From assembly GCA_023230505.1 (NCBI GenBank), contig JALNXF010000001.1, forward strand, positions 62,001 to 126,000: 64,000 nucleotides of DNA. Reading direction: 5' to 3'. Below the pieces are notes generated by a model. That model was not told where the DNA came from. It did no database searches and saw only the letters and a list, made by a program, of their open reading frames with translations. The stretch is from Candidatus Altimarinota bacterium (lineage in GTDB: Bacteria > Patescibacteriota > Gracilibacteria > BD1-5 > UBA2023). Of the stretch, positions 29,496 through 40,200 are shown piece by piece (position 1 is the stretch's first letter; every line of letters begins with the position of its first letter). The translations under genes were made by a program, and so were the position numbers.

Positions 29496-29936
29496 TTATT
29501 TTTTATTTAAAGGATTTTGTTTTATATATTCTCATAAAAATTGCTTAATTTGTGCCAGAACTACAACTATATCAATTTTATTATTTTTAGCATATTTTGA
29601 AATAGTTAAATTTGGATATTTTTTGTCAGTTATATTTAGCTTATTTTTCAAATAATCTTCTGGAACATTAAAGATTTTGTTTATATAATGAAAAGTCATC
29701 CAATTTTCTATGTAATTTACATCATTTATTGGTTTTTTATTATTCAAAAATAATCCTGGAAATAAATTGTGTTGACTTAAATTTGTTTGTCTATGAACAG
29801 ACTTAATGTTTTTGATTAATAAAAATGATAAAATTACAACCAAAACAACTGAAAGAAAAATAAAAAAATAATTTAAATTTTTTTTATCCCCAAATACTTT
29901 ATTGTATCAGGACTTTATAGTCTCTATTATTTTCAT
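29496..29936 (-). CDS. Membrane-anchored protein of unknown function
   Basis: A 146-residue protein with one N-terminal transmembrane helix (YFFIFLSVVLVVILSFLLI, about 25-43). The soluble region has a segment MTFHYINKIFNVPEDYLKNKLNIT, followed by YPNLTISKYAKNNKIDIVVVLAQIKQFL. The latter half reads like the DUF-type 'x-x-I-P-x-x-Y-L-x-x-x-L-x-I' domain seen beside rhodanese or DedA proteins, where a helical module packs near a membrane transporter. It is 3 bp from the DedA gene and likely its partner. Confidence 0.55.
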
Positions 29937-29961
29937 TAAATTTAAAACTTAATAATAAATG

Positions 29962-30043
29962 TAATATTTTTAGTATATTTAATTTAGAAATATTACAATA
30001 AATAATATCTGAAAAATTTCAGATATTATTTTTATATATTTAA
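29962..30043. repeat. Duplicated intergenic module, copy A (terminator stem plus flank)
   Basis: A segment of about 75 bp sharing TTAGTAT, AATTTAGAAATATTA, ATATCTGAAAAAT and TTCAGATATT in the same order and spacing as 32561-32638. Both copies sit 3' of minus-strand genes and flank the two-gene block 30032-32491. Confidence 0.7.
30001..30033. terminator. Stem-loop terminator
   Basis: AATAATATCTGAAA pairs with TTTCAGATATTATT, then a T-run; ends the coiled-coil gene. Confidence 0.7.
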
Positions 30044-31693
30044 AGTATTTCTAATTGCTTTTTCAAGCTTTATTGAGTCTATCTTAGAATTATTTATATC
30101 CACACATAATCCTTTTTCTTTTAAGCGAACTTTAATATCTTCTGTAGATTTTCAAGGAAGAAGCCCGAAGGGTTCCACAGGAGAATATATACCTTCTCAA
30201 ACAACTAATGCAAGTCTTTTGTTCATAAATGATTCTGCCTCAAAACTAAAATTTTTTTCATAGTCAAATGACATTCCCATATTTCCTGCAAGATCTCAAC
30301 ATACTTCAAATATTTTATTAATATTTGTTAATTCAAAAGCATCAAGTCTTTTCATATCTACAAAATTTATAACTTTACGTATATTTTTTTCTGCTTGCAT
30401 AGAATCATTTTCTTTTGTATTTGGATTATTTGAAATAGTCTTTTTAATTGATATTTTTTTTGTTTCCATTTGTTTTTGTTTTTCTTCTAAATAAGCTCTT
30501 TTTTCCATAAAATCTCTTATTTTAATATCAATAAAATCCTGATTACTTATATTTTTATCAACACCAAAAGCTTTTCTATAATTATCAATTTTAGTTTTTA
30601 ATTCTGTATCATTTGGGTTTTTAGAGAGCCCTTGTTTTATATCCATAAAAATCTTTGAAAATTTATCTACTTGTCAAAGTTTATCATTTAACGATTGAAT
30701 ATCACTTTCTACTTGAAAAATCTCTTGAGAAGCTATGTTTTGCTCTCAATTTACATTTAAATCTATTCGGATTTCATGGGAATATCATGTTATTTCTGAT
30801 ATAATCTTTTTTGTTGATTTACCATTTTTTTCATTAATCTCAATAATTTCATTAGTTTTTTCTCAATGTTTTACATATACATCACCAAAGCGTTCATAGT
30901 CTTGTTTTTTGAGATCTGTTTCTATAGCTTTTCAAGCTGTATCTATAGGCTTATCTGTTAATTTACCACTTTCTGACAGTTTATTTTCTAGTTCTTGAAT
31001 TTCGCGAGTGGTTTTTATAAATTCAGCATCAGAAATAGCTCAGATTGAGTGAAATTTTTCTGCAAGTATTTTATAATCTTTAAAATCTCAAGTTTTTTTA
31101 GCTAAATCTTTTAATTCTGAGAGAATAGTTCTTGCAGCTGTTTTAAATTGTTCACTAGAAGGCTCAGAATTATTATCTATAATTTTAAGAGCTTCTTTAT
31201 CATGAATTTTATCTTTTATATTATTAAGTTCTGCACGTAATTTATTAAGTTTTTCATTAACATTTTCTTGCTGCTTTTCTTCTTTTGTCTTCTGCTTGAT
31301 TTCTTCTGACTTATTCTTAACCGCATCGTTTTTTATGTTATATACATTGTATGTGTCAATAAATTCAGATATAAATCAATTTTTTGTACAGGCTCTTTCA
31401 AAAGAAGTTTTTATAAAACAGTTTTTTAACTCTTCTTCTGATATATTATCTATAATAGATAAAAATTTAGCATTTTCTTCTGGATTAATTTTTGCTTTAT
31501 CAAATAAATTTTCTAGATTTTGTATTGAGTATTTTGGATTATTATTTCTCTCAGGATCATTTTTAAATAAATTACTACATTTTTTAAAAGGGGCCATTCT
31601 TGGGTCCAATTCAGGAGTTTTTCATTCAATTAATTCTCATCATGGATATTTTTTTTGAATAACTCACTCAATATTTGATATTTTCTCGTTCAT
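30032..31693 (-). CDS. Long coiled-coil protein, unknown
   Basis: A 553-residue protein with no signal peptide. It starts MNEKISNIEGVIQKKYPGGELIEG. The centre is strongly helical and Lys/Glu/Asp-rich (for instance QKTKEEKQQENVNEKLNKL), with several coiled-coil stretches. The last 100 residues look globular (FEVCGDLAGNMGMSFDYEKNFSFEAESF, RLALVVGEGIYSPVEPFGLLPG). No known family recognised. It follows the secreted gene at 31757 on the same strand and lies within duplicated flanks. Confidence 0.6.
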
Positions 31694-31741
31694 AAAAAAA
31701 TGATATACAGAATATTATATCCTCAAGTATATCATTTTTTT
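31694..31741. terminator. Stem-loop terminator
   Basis: AAAAAAATGATATAC pairs with GTATATCATTTTTTT around an 18-nt loop, downstream of the minus-strand gene at 31757. Confidence 0.65.
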
Positions 31742-31756
31742 CGAAAAAATACAAAT

Positions 31757-32491
31757 TTACAGAGATTTTAAAAGGGTATCAAGAATAGCTTCATCTTTTT
31801 TTAGTTTTTCAATATGTTTTTTTGATTTTTCTATTTCTTTTTCTGATTTTGCAATTATTGTTTCATACATATTTTTAACAAGAGTATCAATTTTTTGTAT
31901 AGTCTCGATATCAATATATGTTTTGGCATCAGGGAAACCTGAGTTTATAGTTCTTACAAAACCCTTTAACCCAAGAGGTGTTTCAGTTGGTATTTGACCA
32001 GTTTTAGAATATTCTGCAAGTGCACGTTGTGCTTTTTCAATATTTGAATATAAGTCTATTAAACTTACAACTCCTTCAGTAAAATTTTCTTGATCTGGTG
32101 ATCATTTTCCTGTTTGAAAATATGATAGTACCTTTTGTTGATAAAAGGGAGAAAGTTTTTCAAAATCTTTTTTTGAAATTGTTTCAAGAATTTTAAAAAG
32201 TTCAGGTTTTACAACCTTTTCATTAATAACCAATATTGATTTTCCACTAGCATCAGCGAGTTGTTCGTATGGAGACACAGAATGTGATTGATTTTGTGCC
32301 AAAGCAGATGGGGGAGTGGCTGCCACACCAAGAAGTGCCATTCCTCAAATTAGGACGTTATTAAAACGACCAATAGTTTTACCGGTTTGAGCTATTACAT
32401 CAGTTTTTTGAGATTCTGCTGATGTTTCAGAAATATTTGTAGATTCTACTTTAGCATTTTCATCAGGAAGATTACTAATTATTGCCGTCAT
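31757..32491 (-). CDS. Membrane-anchored hypothetical protein
   Basis: A 244-residue protein with a polar N-terminus (about 45 residues), one hydrophobic segment ending in signal-like AMA (FNNVLIGGMALLGVAATPPSALAQ) and a mostly helical exterior domain. The C-terminal 50 residues are a Lys/Glu-rich coiled coil (KSEKEIEKSKKHIEKLKKDEAIL). No family recognised. It precedes the long coiled-coil gene by 64 bp with a terminator between them, so they are not clearly one transcript. Confidence 0.55.
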
Positions 32492-32560
32492 AAAAAAATA
32501 GTTATATGTAAATTACATTTCCAGTATAGCAGAAATAATAAAATAATGCAAGAAATGATA

Positions 32561-32638
32561 AATATTTTAGTATTCTAATTTAGAAATATTATAATAAAAA
32601 AATATCTGAAAAATTTTTCAGATATTTTTTTATATTTC
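32561..32638. repeat. Duplicated intergenic module, copy B
   Basis: Near-repeat of 29962-30043 with the same order of motifs and the same hairpin stem. The middle part would also serve the downstream minus-strand gene as a promoter region (TATAATATTT near the start). Confidence 0.7.
32596..32632. terminator. Stem-loop terminator
   Basis: AAATATCTGAAAAA pairs with TTTTTCAGATATTT, then a T-run; ends the GNAT gene on the minus strand. Confidence 0.7.
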
Positions 32639-32652
32639 ATATTGGTTTATAT

Positions 32653-33219
32653 TTAATTCATATAAAATGCTTTAAGATCAATATTGAAAATATTACTATG
32701 ATGATTAAATTCGGGAGTAGCTTTTGCTATTTTGTTCCAGAATTTAGTTCAGGGAATATTCTCAGAATCTACAGAAATATATAATTCTGGACGTTTTAAT
32801 GTATTTTGAATATATTGAAGCCACACTTGAACAAGAAGTGTTCCAAGTCATTGGTTTTGGAATTTTTCAAAAATCTCCAATCAAATTTCACCAAGTTGTC
32901 TTCTTTTAATATCAGAACCAAATGATCTATCAGATAGAATTCAAATCCAAGTGTTATTATGAATTACTCAGTATAATGTCTCTTTTAGGACATTATATTC
33001 TGTAGTAAATTCTTCCCAACAATCTGGTTTTTTCTCGGGATCGCATAGAAAATTAACATAATAACCTACATTATCCTTAACTTCCTCAATTGATATTCCT
33101 TTATTTTTCCATTTAGAAAGTATATCATTAACTTTTATGCTCTGGGTAAATTGTTCTGAATTTTCAGAAGAAAAAGGAATAAGTGATAATCATAAATCTA
33201 AACTAATAATATGAGTCAT
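32653..33219 (-). CDS. GNAT-type acetyltransferase
   Basis: A 188-residue protein. The acetyl-CoA binding region reads RRQLGEIGLEIFEKFQNQGLGTLLVQVWLQYI, matching the GNAT motif A (Q/R-x-x-G-x-G/A) with the following helix. ELYISVDSENIPGTKFWNKIAK matches motif B, where V-x-x-x-N-x-x-A-x-x-x-Y becomes V-D-S-E-N-I-P-G-T-K-F-W. The first 80 residues are variable. The substrate is unknown. It lies directly downstream of the two tRNA genes, all on the minus strand. Confidence 0.72.
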
Positions 33220-33235
33220 ATTTTTTTATTTAAAA

Positions 33236-33320
33236 TGGTGCCGAGGATGGGACTCGAACCCACACATCTTGCGACACAGCCACCTCAAGGCTGCGTGTAT
33301 ACCAATTTCACCACCTCGGC
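33236..33320 (-). tRNA. tRNA-Leu(GAG)
   Basis: 85 nt, class II. Acceptor GCCGAGG with CTTCGGC-type partner (CCTCGGC), discriminator A, encoded CCA. Anticodon stem CAGCC/GGCTG with loop TTGAGGT gives GAG. T-loop GGTTCGAGTCC is standard. It reads CUC/CUU leucine codons. Confidence 0.93.
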
Positions 33321-33329
33321 ATTGTTTTT

Positions 33330-33405
33330 TGGTGCCCCCTACAGGACTTGAACCTGCACCTAGAAGCTTCGAAAGCCGCTGCTCTTCCAGTTGAGCTAAG
33401 GGAGC
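33330..33405 (-). tRNA. tRNA-Arg(UCG)
   Basis: 76 nt with acceptor GCTCCCT pairing AGGGGGC (one U-G), discriminator A and encoded CCA. D-arm GCTC/GAGC, anticodon loop TTTCGAA giving UCG, T-arm GCAGG/CCTGT with TTCAAGT. The anticodon stem has one mismatch (C28-U42) and a G-U, so the call is slightly less certain than for the leucine tRNAs. It reads CGN arginine codons, rare in AT-rich genomes. Confidence 0.85.
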
Positions 33406-33418
33406 GCAAATCCTATTT

Positions 33419-33456
33419 TTCCCTCTTCAGTCTGCTGGAGAGGGTTAGGGTGAGGG
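33419..33456. repeat. GC-rich dispersed repeat, intergenic copy
   Basis: CCCTCT, a 14-nt loop, AGAGGG, then TTAGGGTGAGGG. This is the same element as inside the pilin gene at 53839. It lies between the tRNA-Arg gene and the end of secF. Confidence 0.7.
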
Positions 33457-33459
33457 CTT

Positions 33460-34419
33460 TTATTTCTTTCAGCTTATATCATATAGTAGTGGAGCGGCAA
33501 TTGCAATTGATGAATAAGTACCAAAAATTGTACCGTACATCATTGCTAGTATAAATCATTTAATACTTACTGGTCAGAATAAAAACATTGCAACAAGTGT
33601 TACAAATACAGTTAGTGATGTAAATAAAGATCTTCTTAGGGTATCAGTTATGGCACTATTTACAATTTCACCAAAGTTTAATTTTTTATTTAATTTATTT
33701 CTAATATTAGTTCTAATTCTATCCATAATAACGATAGTGTCACTCACAGAATAACCAAGTACAGTCAGCATTGCAGTTATAAAGAATGTATCAACTTTAA
33801 ATTCTGGGAATATAAATGATGTAATCAAATAAAATCCAAGTGCCGCTAGTACATCGTGAAATAATGTAATAATAGTAACAGCTGCAAATGGGAAACTTGA
33901 AAATCATTCGATAGATCCACGGAAAGTCCATGCAATATAAAGCGAAATAAATATTATTGTTAAAAATAGAGTTACATAAGCTGTTTGCTTGATATAAGCT
34001 CAGAAACTTTCTCAGATATTTTGGTATTTTTCAAGACTAATTGATGAATTAAATGTAATTAAATTCTTTCATAAATTTGTTTTAAATGTAGTTTTTAATT
34101 CTTCTAATTTCACAGTATCTAAATTATCTATTTTATTAAGTCAGGCTTCAACTATAAATTTAGATTCTCCAGCAACTTTATAAGCTGAAATTGTATTAAT
34201 TAGTTCTTTGTCATTAAATTTTATGTCTTTTTTAGTCTCTTCAACTATTTTACTTATATCTTTAATATCTATATTACCATTGTAAGTATATTCAGCCTGC
34301 ATTCCTCAAGTCATATCTATTCATAGATTTAGTGGTAATACAAATAACGATATGATTGCTATTGCACTTGTAAATACAGCTACAGAGTAAAACTTAAATC
34401 TGTTTTTAATAAAGTCCAT
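33460..34419 (-). CDS. secF: Protein-export membrane protein SecF
   Basis: SecF works with SecD to pull proteins across the membrane using the proton gradient. The 319-residue protein has the first helix (FKFYSVAVFTSAIAIISLF), the IDMTGGMQAEYTY motif, the exported loop (about residues 40-145), and FRGSIEGFSSFPFAAVTIITLFHDVL, DTFFITAMLTVLGYSVSDTIVIMDRIRTNIR and the closing helices (SIAIAAPLLYD). Domain order and length are normal. SecD is not in the window and no secD-secF operon is visible, although bacterial genomes often keep them together. Confidence 0.93.
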
Positions 34420-34556
34420 CTTTTAAAAAATTAATAATAAACGCATCTATTTATAAGAGCAAAACAAAAAAAGTCAAAACAATTATTATAATTATCTTGC
34501 GATTTTTTAATAAATAAGTTATAATAAGAAAAAAAATATTTTAAATTTAAGAAAAT

Positions 34557-34970
34557 ATGCAGTACAAAATTCCTGTTCAAATAGAAAATGAAGACAAAAT
34601 ATTTTTGCAATTAAGCATAAGACAGCTCAGTATTATAATGATTTGAGGTTCTATCGCTTATTCTTTATTTAAATCTTTAAGACAAAGTGTCGGCGATACT
34701 GTTGCTATTTTTCCTGCTGTCTTAATTGTTTTAATTACACTTTTTATTGCACTTTTTAAAAATAGTGAAATGACTTTTTTGCCTTTTATTACAAATCTAA
34801 TTAGATTAAATATAAATTCAGGAAGTAGATCTTGGCAAAAATGAACTGATAGTCATTCAGGAATTGAAATTTGATATATTAAATCGATGGTTACACCAGA
34901 AAAAAGATTTGATAGTAAACATGACCACAATATTTATCAAGAAATCGAAGATAAATTACATAAAATTTAA
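34557..34970 (+). CDS. PrgI-family protein (VirB3-like)
   Basis: A 137-residue protein. It starts MQYKIPVQIENEDKIFLQLSIRQLSIIMIGGSIAYSLF. Two adjacent hydrophobic helices follow (RQLSIIMIGGSIAYSLF and TVAIFPAVLIVLITLFIALF). The phrase Y-K-V-P-Q-x-I-E-x-E-D-K-x-x-x-x-L-T-x-R-Q matches PrgI-type proteins, found next to TraC/VirB4-like genes in many CPR and Gram-positive genomes. It is presumed to be an inner-membrane part of a type IV secretion or pilus-like machine. The TraC-like gene starts 11 bp downstream. Confidence 0.75.
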
Positions 34971-34981
34971 TTTAAATAAAT

Positions 34982-35707
34982 ATGGATGATAAAACAACTA
35001 AATCAGTAAAATGAGGAAAAAAACAAATTTGAGATGCAACAACTCAGAGATATTTACCATTTTCTGAAATTAGAGATAATCTAATTATAATGAAAGACGG
35101 TTCTTCTAGAATGGTACTCAAAGTTAATGCTGTTAATTTTAACCTAAAAAGTGAGGAAGAGCAAGATTCTATTATTTATTCATATCAGAGATTTCTAAAT
35201 ACTCTGAATTTTCCAATTCAAATAATTGTAAGGTCTTTAAAAGTAGATATTGAATGATATATTAACAAACTTAAAACTCTTGCTGTAAAACAAAAAAATC
35301 CTTTGCTTCAAGAGCAGACTTACAGATATATTGATTTTTTGGTAAATCTTGTAGATATTGCTCAAATTATGAAAAAGAATTTTTATATCATAGTTCCTTA
35401 TGATACAGATGAAGGAAAAAGTGTAAAAGAAACTTGAGTTTTTTGAATTTTTAGAAGTTTTTGGGCAGCAATAACACAAGAACAAACGGTATCAAAAATA
35501 AGAGAATCAAGAGCAAAAGTAGAAAAATTAAAAAAATGAAACTCAGAAAGACTTCATACAATAAAATCAAATCTTGAAAGTATCTGACTCAAAGCTGAAG
35601 AAGTTAAAAAAGATGATTTAATTAAACTTATGATTAATTATTATAATCCAAAAATTAATTCAGAAATCAAAACCAAAGATGAAATAACTAATCTAAATAT
35701 GGAATAA
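34982..35707 (+). CDS. TraC-like domain protein (N-terminal VirB4-type domain only)
   Basis: A 241-residue protein. RYLPFSEIRDNLIIMKDGSSRMVLKVNAVNFNLKSEEEQ is a strong match to the first domain of VirB4/TraC ATPases (P-I-x-E-I-R-x-x-x-I-x-x-K-D-G-x-x-R-x-V-L-x-V-x-x-x-N-F-x-L-x-S). NFYIIVPYD and the coiled GNSERLHTIKSNLESIGLKAEEV segment follow. No Walker A or B motif exists, so the ATPase half is missing; in CPR genomes such 'TraC domain' proteins often accompany a separate ATPase. A cooperating ATPase is not in this window. Confidence 0.78.
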
Positions 35708-36063
35708 TGCTTTCAAATAAAAAATCCTGAGATAGATGAGAATTAATTGCGATTTATTTTCTTCAAAAAAAAGGATATAAAATAATAGATTCAAACTATA
35801 AAATATCAGGTGGGGAAGTGGATATTATTGCAAGTTTTAACAAAAAAACAATATTTATCGAAGTAAAATATAGAAAAAATTTAAGTCATTGAATTCCAGA
35901 AGAGTCGCTATCGATAGCTAAAAAGAAAAATATTTTGAAAGTTATAAAATATTATTGTCTTAAAAATAAAATAAAGGAAGAAGATGTTGCTTTTGAATTT
36001 ATAGCCATCACTGAAACTTCTACAAAAGCAAAAATAAATCATTTCAAAGATGTTGAGTTATAA
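35707..36063 (+). CDS. YraN/UPF0102-family predicted endonuclease
   Basis: A 118-residue protein. GDRGELIAIYFLQKKGYKIIDSNYKISGGEVDIIASFNKKTIFIEVKYRK matches the UPF0102 signature (G-x-x-G-E-x-x-A-x-x-x-L-x-x-x-G-x-x-I-L-x-x-N-x-x-x-x-x-G-E-I-D-L-I, then V-F-V-E-V-K). The E-x-D-x-x(13)-E-x-K residues form the restriction-endonuclease-like active site. The role may be DNA repair or RNase-HII linked processes; it is not established. ATG overlaps the previous TAA (TAATG), so translation is coupled. Confidence 0.9.
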
Positions 36064-36153
36064 GTAATATAAACTTTTTTTCAAATTAATTTGAAAAAAA
36101 TAAATTTAAGTATATATTAATTTAAAATTTTAGTTGTAATAATTTAAAAAACT

Positions 36154-36693
36154 ATGAGTGATGTATTTAAAGACTACAAAAAACAAAAAGTCAGAAGAAA
36201 TATTACTATAATTTCTTTAAGTTTAATGTTTGCATTAAGTCTTAATTTTTTCCTTTTTAGTTCAAGTGTTTGACAAAAAATCCAAACTTCAGTAAAAAAC
36301 TATGGAGAACAACCAAAGGTGGTAAATAAAGATATTTATATAGAAGCAGCAGGGACAGGATCTGATATTCTAGATTTAAAAATCTGATCTGACATTTCAA
36401 AAGCAAGCGAGCTTTCGGCTTCTTTTCTTTTTGACCCAGAATCTATGAAATTAGTTGATCTATATTCTGATAATAAGGAAGTAGAAATTACAAAAGTTAC
36501 AAATGTTCCAGGTATTTACTTTGTAAGCTTTAAATATAAAACTCCTACTGATTTAAAATCCTGAACTACAATATGAAAAATACTTGTAAATAAAATTAAA
36601 AAAGACTGAAAAATTGTAATAAATATGGCTCAAACTCACTTTACTAGTGATTCAAAAACATACGAACTAACTAATGCTTCTTTTGAATTTTAA
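36154..36693 (+). CDS. Membrane-anchored protein with beta-rich exported domain
   Basis: A 179-residue protein with one N-terminal transmembrane helix (ITIISLSLMFALSLNFFLF, about 18-36) preceded by a basic tail. The external domain reads like an Ig or cohesin-like sandwich (SELSASFLFDPESMKLVDLYSDNKEVEITKV, GIYFVSFKYKTPTDLKSGTTIGKILVNKIK). The start-after-helix layout resembles pilus accessory or cohesin-domain proteins, but no family is certain. It stands alone between terminators. Confidence 0.5.
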
Positions 36694-36706
36694 ATAGCTA
36701 ATATTT

Positions 36707-36743
36707 TAAAAAAAACTGAAAAATTAATTTTTCAGTTTTTTTT
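36707..36743. terminator. Bidirectional stem-loop terminator
   Basis: AAAAAAAACTGAAAAATT pairs with AATTTTTCAGTTTTTTTT; between the convergent genes ending at 36693 and 36747. Confidence 0.8.
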
Positions 36744-36746
36744 AAT

Positions 36747-37133
36747 TTAAGACATTCCTAATAATACTCCAACTTCTCATTTCTTTTTTGCTATATTGTC
36801 CATTAATCTAGTAGATAATTCTTTTTCAATATCCTCTATTTCTCATAATCTTTTTGCTAATACAAATAGTTCGGATTCTTTACTTACTGGATTAAATAAA
36901 ATAAAGGCAGTAAAAAATGTATCATTTGAATAATCGAAAGGACTTGTATTTTTTTCAAAAACATCCATTTTTATTTCTAATAAACTAGGATTTGGTGCAA
37001 TATCATAAATTACAAATCAAATTTTTTCAAGTTCACTTCTTTCTTCTTGATATTCTTGAAAATTTAGAGTATCAATTCTATTTATATATCATCATGTATG
37101 TGACGTTAAAAAGCCAGAAACTTCATTTACCAT
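36747..37133 (-). CDS. Hypothetical protein
   Basis: A 128-residue soluble protein. It starts MVNEVSGFLTSHTGGYINRIDTLNF and has repeated mixed-charge helices near the end (RLGEIEDIEKELSTRLMDNIAKKKGEVGVLLGMS). The middle contains two hydrophobic beta stretches (GFVIYDIAPN, FFTAFILFNPV). No family recognised and no neighbours in common orientation. Confidence 0.5.
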
Positions 37134-37218
37134 AATCTAAAATTAAAAGATAATAACTTGAAATATAAAGGAATTTAACTAATTGTCAAGTTATTTTATA
37201 ATTTTTAATTGGGATAAT

Positions 37219-37247
37219 TTGCATAAATAGAAATTTTATGATAAAAT
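37219..37247 (+). promoter_or_regulatory. Putative promoter (TTGCAT-type)
   Basis: TTGCAT, 17-bp spacer starting AAATAGAAA, TAAAAT; about 35 bp upstream of the 1080-residue gene. Nearly identical layout to the promoter at 26383. Confidence 0.55.
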
Positions 37248-37281
37248 AATTTGTGAATGATTATATTTTAATAAAAATTAT

Positions 37282-40200
37282 ATGACTAATAACAGATTAA
37301 ATCTTCCAAAAAATGAAGGTGAAATTGGTTCTATAGAATTACAAGCAAATTCTAGTAGTACTTACGAAGATTTAAAAAAACATTTAAACAACATTAAACA
37401 GGTTTTATCAAATTCTCCTACACCTGAGGAAATTAAATCAGCTAGAGAATTTATTTCTAAGTTAGTTACCTTAAAAAATATAAAAGAAACTAATAAATCT
37501 CAAAATAAAGAAAAATCACAAATTAATTTGTGAAATTTAAAAGATGAAATGGAGATATATTCAGAAGTAAAAGATAAGTTAAGTGAATTAATATTTGAAT
37601 TAAATGAAGATGATGCAATTTTAAATTATCTATTATTAAATAAAAAAGAATATAAAGACATAAATTTATTAAGTGCTATTAATGTAGTATTGAAAGTTGA
37701 ATGAACTGATTATAAAGATTGGAAAGAAGCATGATATATTCCTGATGGTATTTTTTGAGCTATGGAATTAAGTCAATTGAATAAATTAAAAGAACAAATA
37801 GATAAGAGTAAACTAGATAAATTAAAAGAACTTAAAGGTAAATGAATAAAAGTAAAAGATGTGAGAAATACATCTACGGTTTTAGATACTTCCTCTGAAG
37901 ATGATGTTTTAAGAGTATTATTTGATAAAAATAGTGATGATATTATTGATAATAAAGATAATTGAGTTAATAATTTAGACGAAATTTATAAACAAGTTTC
38001 TGCCTTAAATGATAAGGATTTAAATAAAGTAATTAAAAATATCTGAATTCATATGTGAAGAAAAGATATTTTAAATAAAAGAACTTTATTAGAGGCCTTA
38101 AGAAAAGAGCCAGAATTAAAATATGAATTCTTAAATAAATTGCAAATTTTAACTTCAGGATGAAAAAATTCTGCTTTTGTAACTGATGTTTTAGAGCATT
38201 GAAATGAGGCAATTAATAAAAGTCTTAAAACTAAAACAGAATTAGAAAAAAAATATAAATTACTTTTTGATGCCCTAAGTAATGAAGCTGATAAAAAATA
38301 TGAATTAAGTTTATCAAGTTTAAAACAAAAAATTAATTCTATTCCAGAAAGTGAAAATAAAGAAAAATATAATCAATTATTACAAATACTCGAAAGTGAA
38401 AGTACAAAAAAAGATTTTTTAGATAGAATTAAAATTAATTGAGCTTGAATATTCTTAAATCTAGTAGAAACTCATTATTGAGCAGGTGCCTGAACTAGTC
38501 TTTCTTATGAGGACTTTAATAAATTCTTATCTGAAAAAACAAATGATACAGTTAAATCTCTAAATGTTGATATTTGAATTTGAACTTTTGGATGAAAAAT
38601 TATGCCTTGAATTTGAGCTAGTTTTGATATTTCTAAAACAATTGACCATAATAATGAATCTTGAGAACAAACTTGAGAATCAAAAGTTTTTTGAAAAGTT
38701 TGAGTTTTTAATTTTATTCCATGAATATTTTTATGAGCCTCTAATCAAATAAATTTTGATGATGTCAAAAAAGCATGATTTGTTGATTTTAATGAAGAAG
38801 CTAAATATGTTGGATGTCATGCTAATGCTAGTCTAATTTGATGGTGAGTTGGATTACAATATAATAAAGAAAAATTATCAGCAATTAACCAAAAAGAAAA
38901 ACAATTCAAAAAATTTATAGGTACTATTTTTTCAACTAAATGAGTTGAATCACTTAATTCATCTGGTTATAAAGATTTAATGAATCAAGAATTATCAAAA
39001 CTTGATTTAACTACTGAAGATAAAAAATATGCTCAAGAAGTTATAAATTCTACTTATAAATTATTAGAAGAGCAATGATTTGATAAAATGGATACAGAAT
39101 TAAAAACAAGATTTATAAATTGAATAAGTACTGCATATTCTGTAAAATGGAAGGAAGAAGTTTTGATTAAGGCTCAAGAGCAATGATGGGAATGGTCTGG
39201 AGCTGGAATATGACTTCAATTCTTATCAGGATACTTACCAATTCCATACTTATGAGCTTCTTGGACTAAGGTAAATATGAAATATGAACAGGATATTGAA
39301 TCTGCACTTTATGCATGATTAAAAAACCTAGATTTTAAAGCACAAAAATTAAAACAAAGAGAACCTAAAAGAGAAGAATTAAGATTATGAAATATTGAAA
39401 CTTGACTTAAATTTAAAGAAAATATATATATATTTACAAACCTAGCCCAAAATCATCCAGAAGATTGGAAGAAATTTATTAAAAGTGATACAACTCCAGA
39501 AAAACTACGTCTTATTAAAAAAATCTTAAATGATGATAGAAGGTTAAAAAAAGATATATTTGCAAAATCATTATTAGCTAAAATTGATGACTTAGAAAAA
39601 CTAAATAACGATGAATCCAATAAAGAGCTTAATTATATTATTGGTCAATTTATGAATGCAACCTTCAAAGATAAAAGAAGTATCGAAGAAGTTATTCTAT
39701 GATTTACTTTGGATAAAAATTGAAAATATGAAGGTACTTTTGATTTCTTAACTAGTAGAAAAAAAGCAATTAAAGAATTTGCTCAAAAATCTGAACTTTC
39801 TCCAGATTTTAGTAATAAGACTTGAGAATTATATGCTAATATTAAAAATTCTTTTAACGAAAATGAGATTAATGCATTACTTGGAAAAACAACTAAATCT
39901 TGAGAAAAACAAGAAATAGAACAAAAACCAGACCCTAAATTATTCGGTTTTGTGGCTTCATATAAAATAAGTAATAAGCAAGAATCTCTATGAAGAGCAA
40001 TGGTAGAAATACCAGCTTGAGTTGCTACAATTGCATGATGACAGGAAATACCTATTACAAATGAAGTAGATAAAAATTATACAATTGAAAGATTCTTAAA
40101 ATCTCCATACTGAATAAATGCACAAAAATCAATTGAAAATATATTAAAAACTACTTTAACTAAAGAGCAATTTAAAGAACTATTGCAAAAATGAGAATCT

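Noticed and set aside
36077-36105. Terminator downstream of yraN
   Set aside because: The inverted repeat (TTTTTTCAAA/TTTGAAAAAA) has no U-tract after it on the plus strand and is AT-only, so it is not a convincing terminator.
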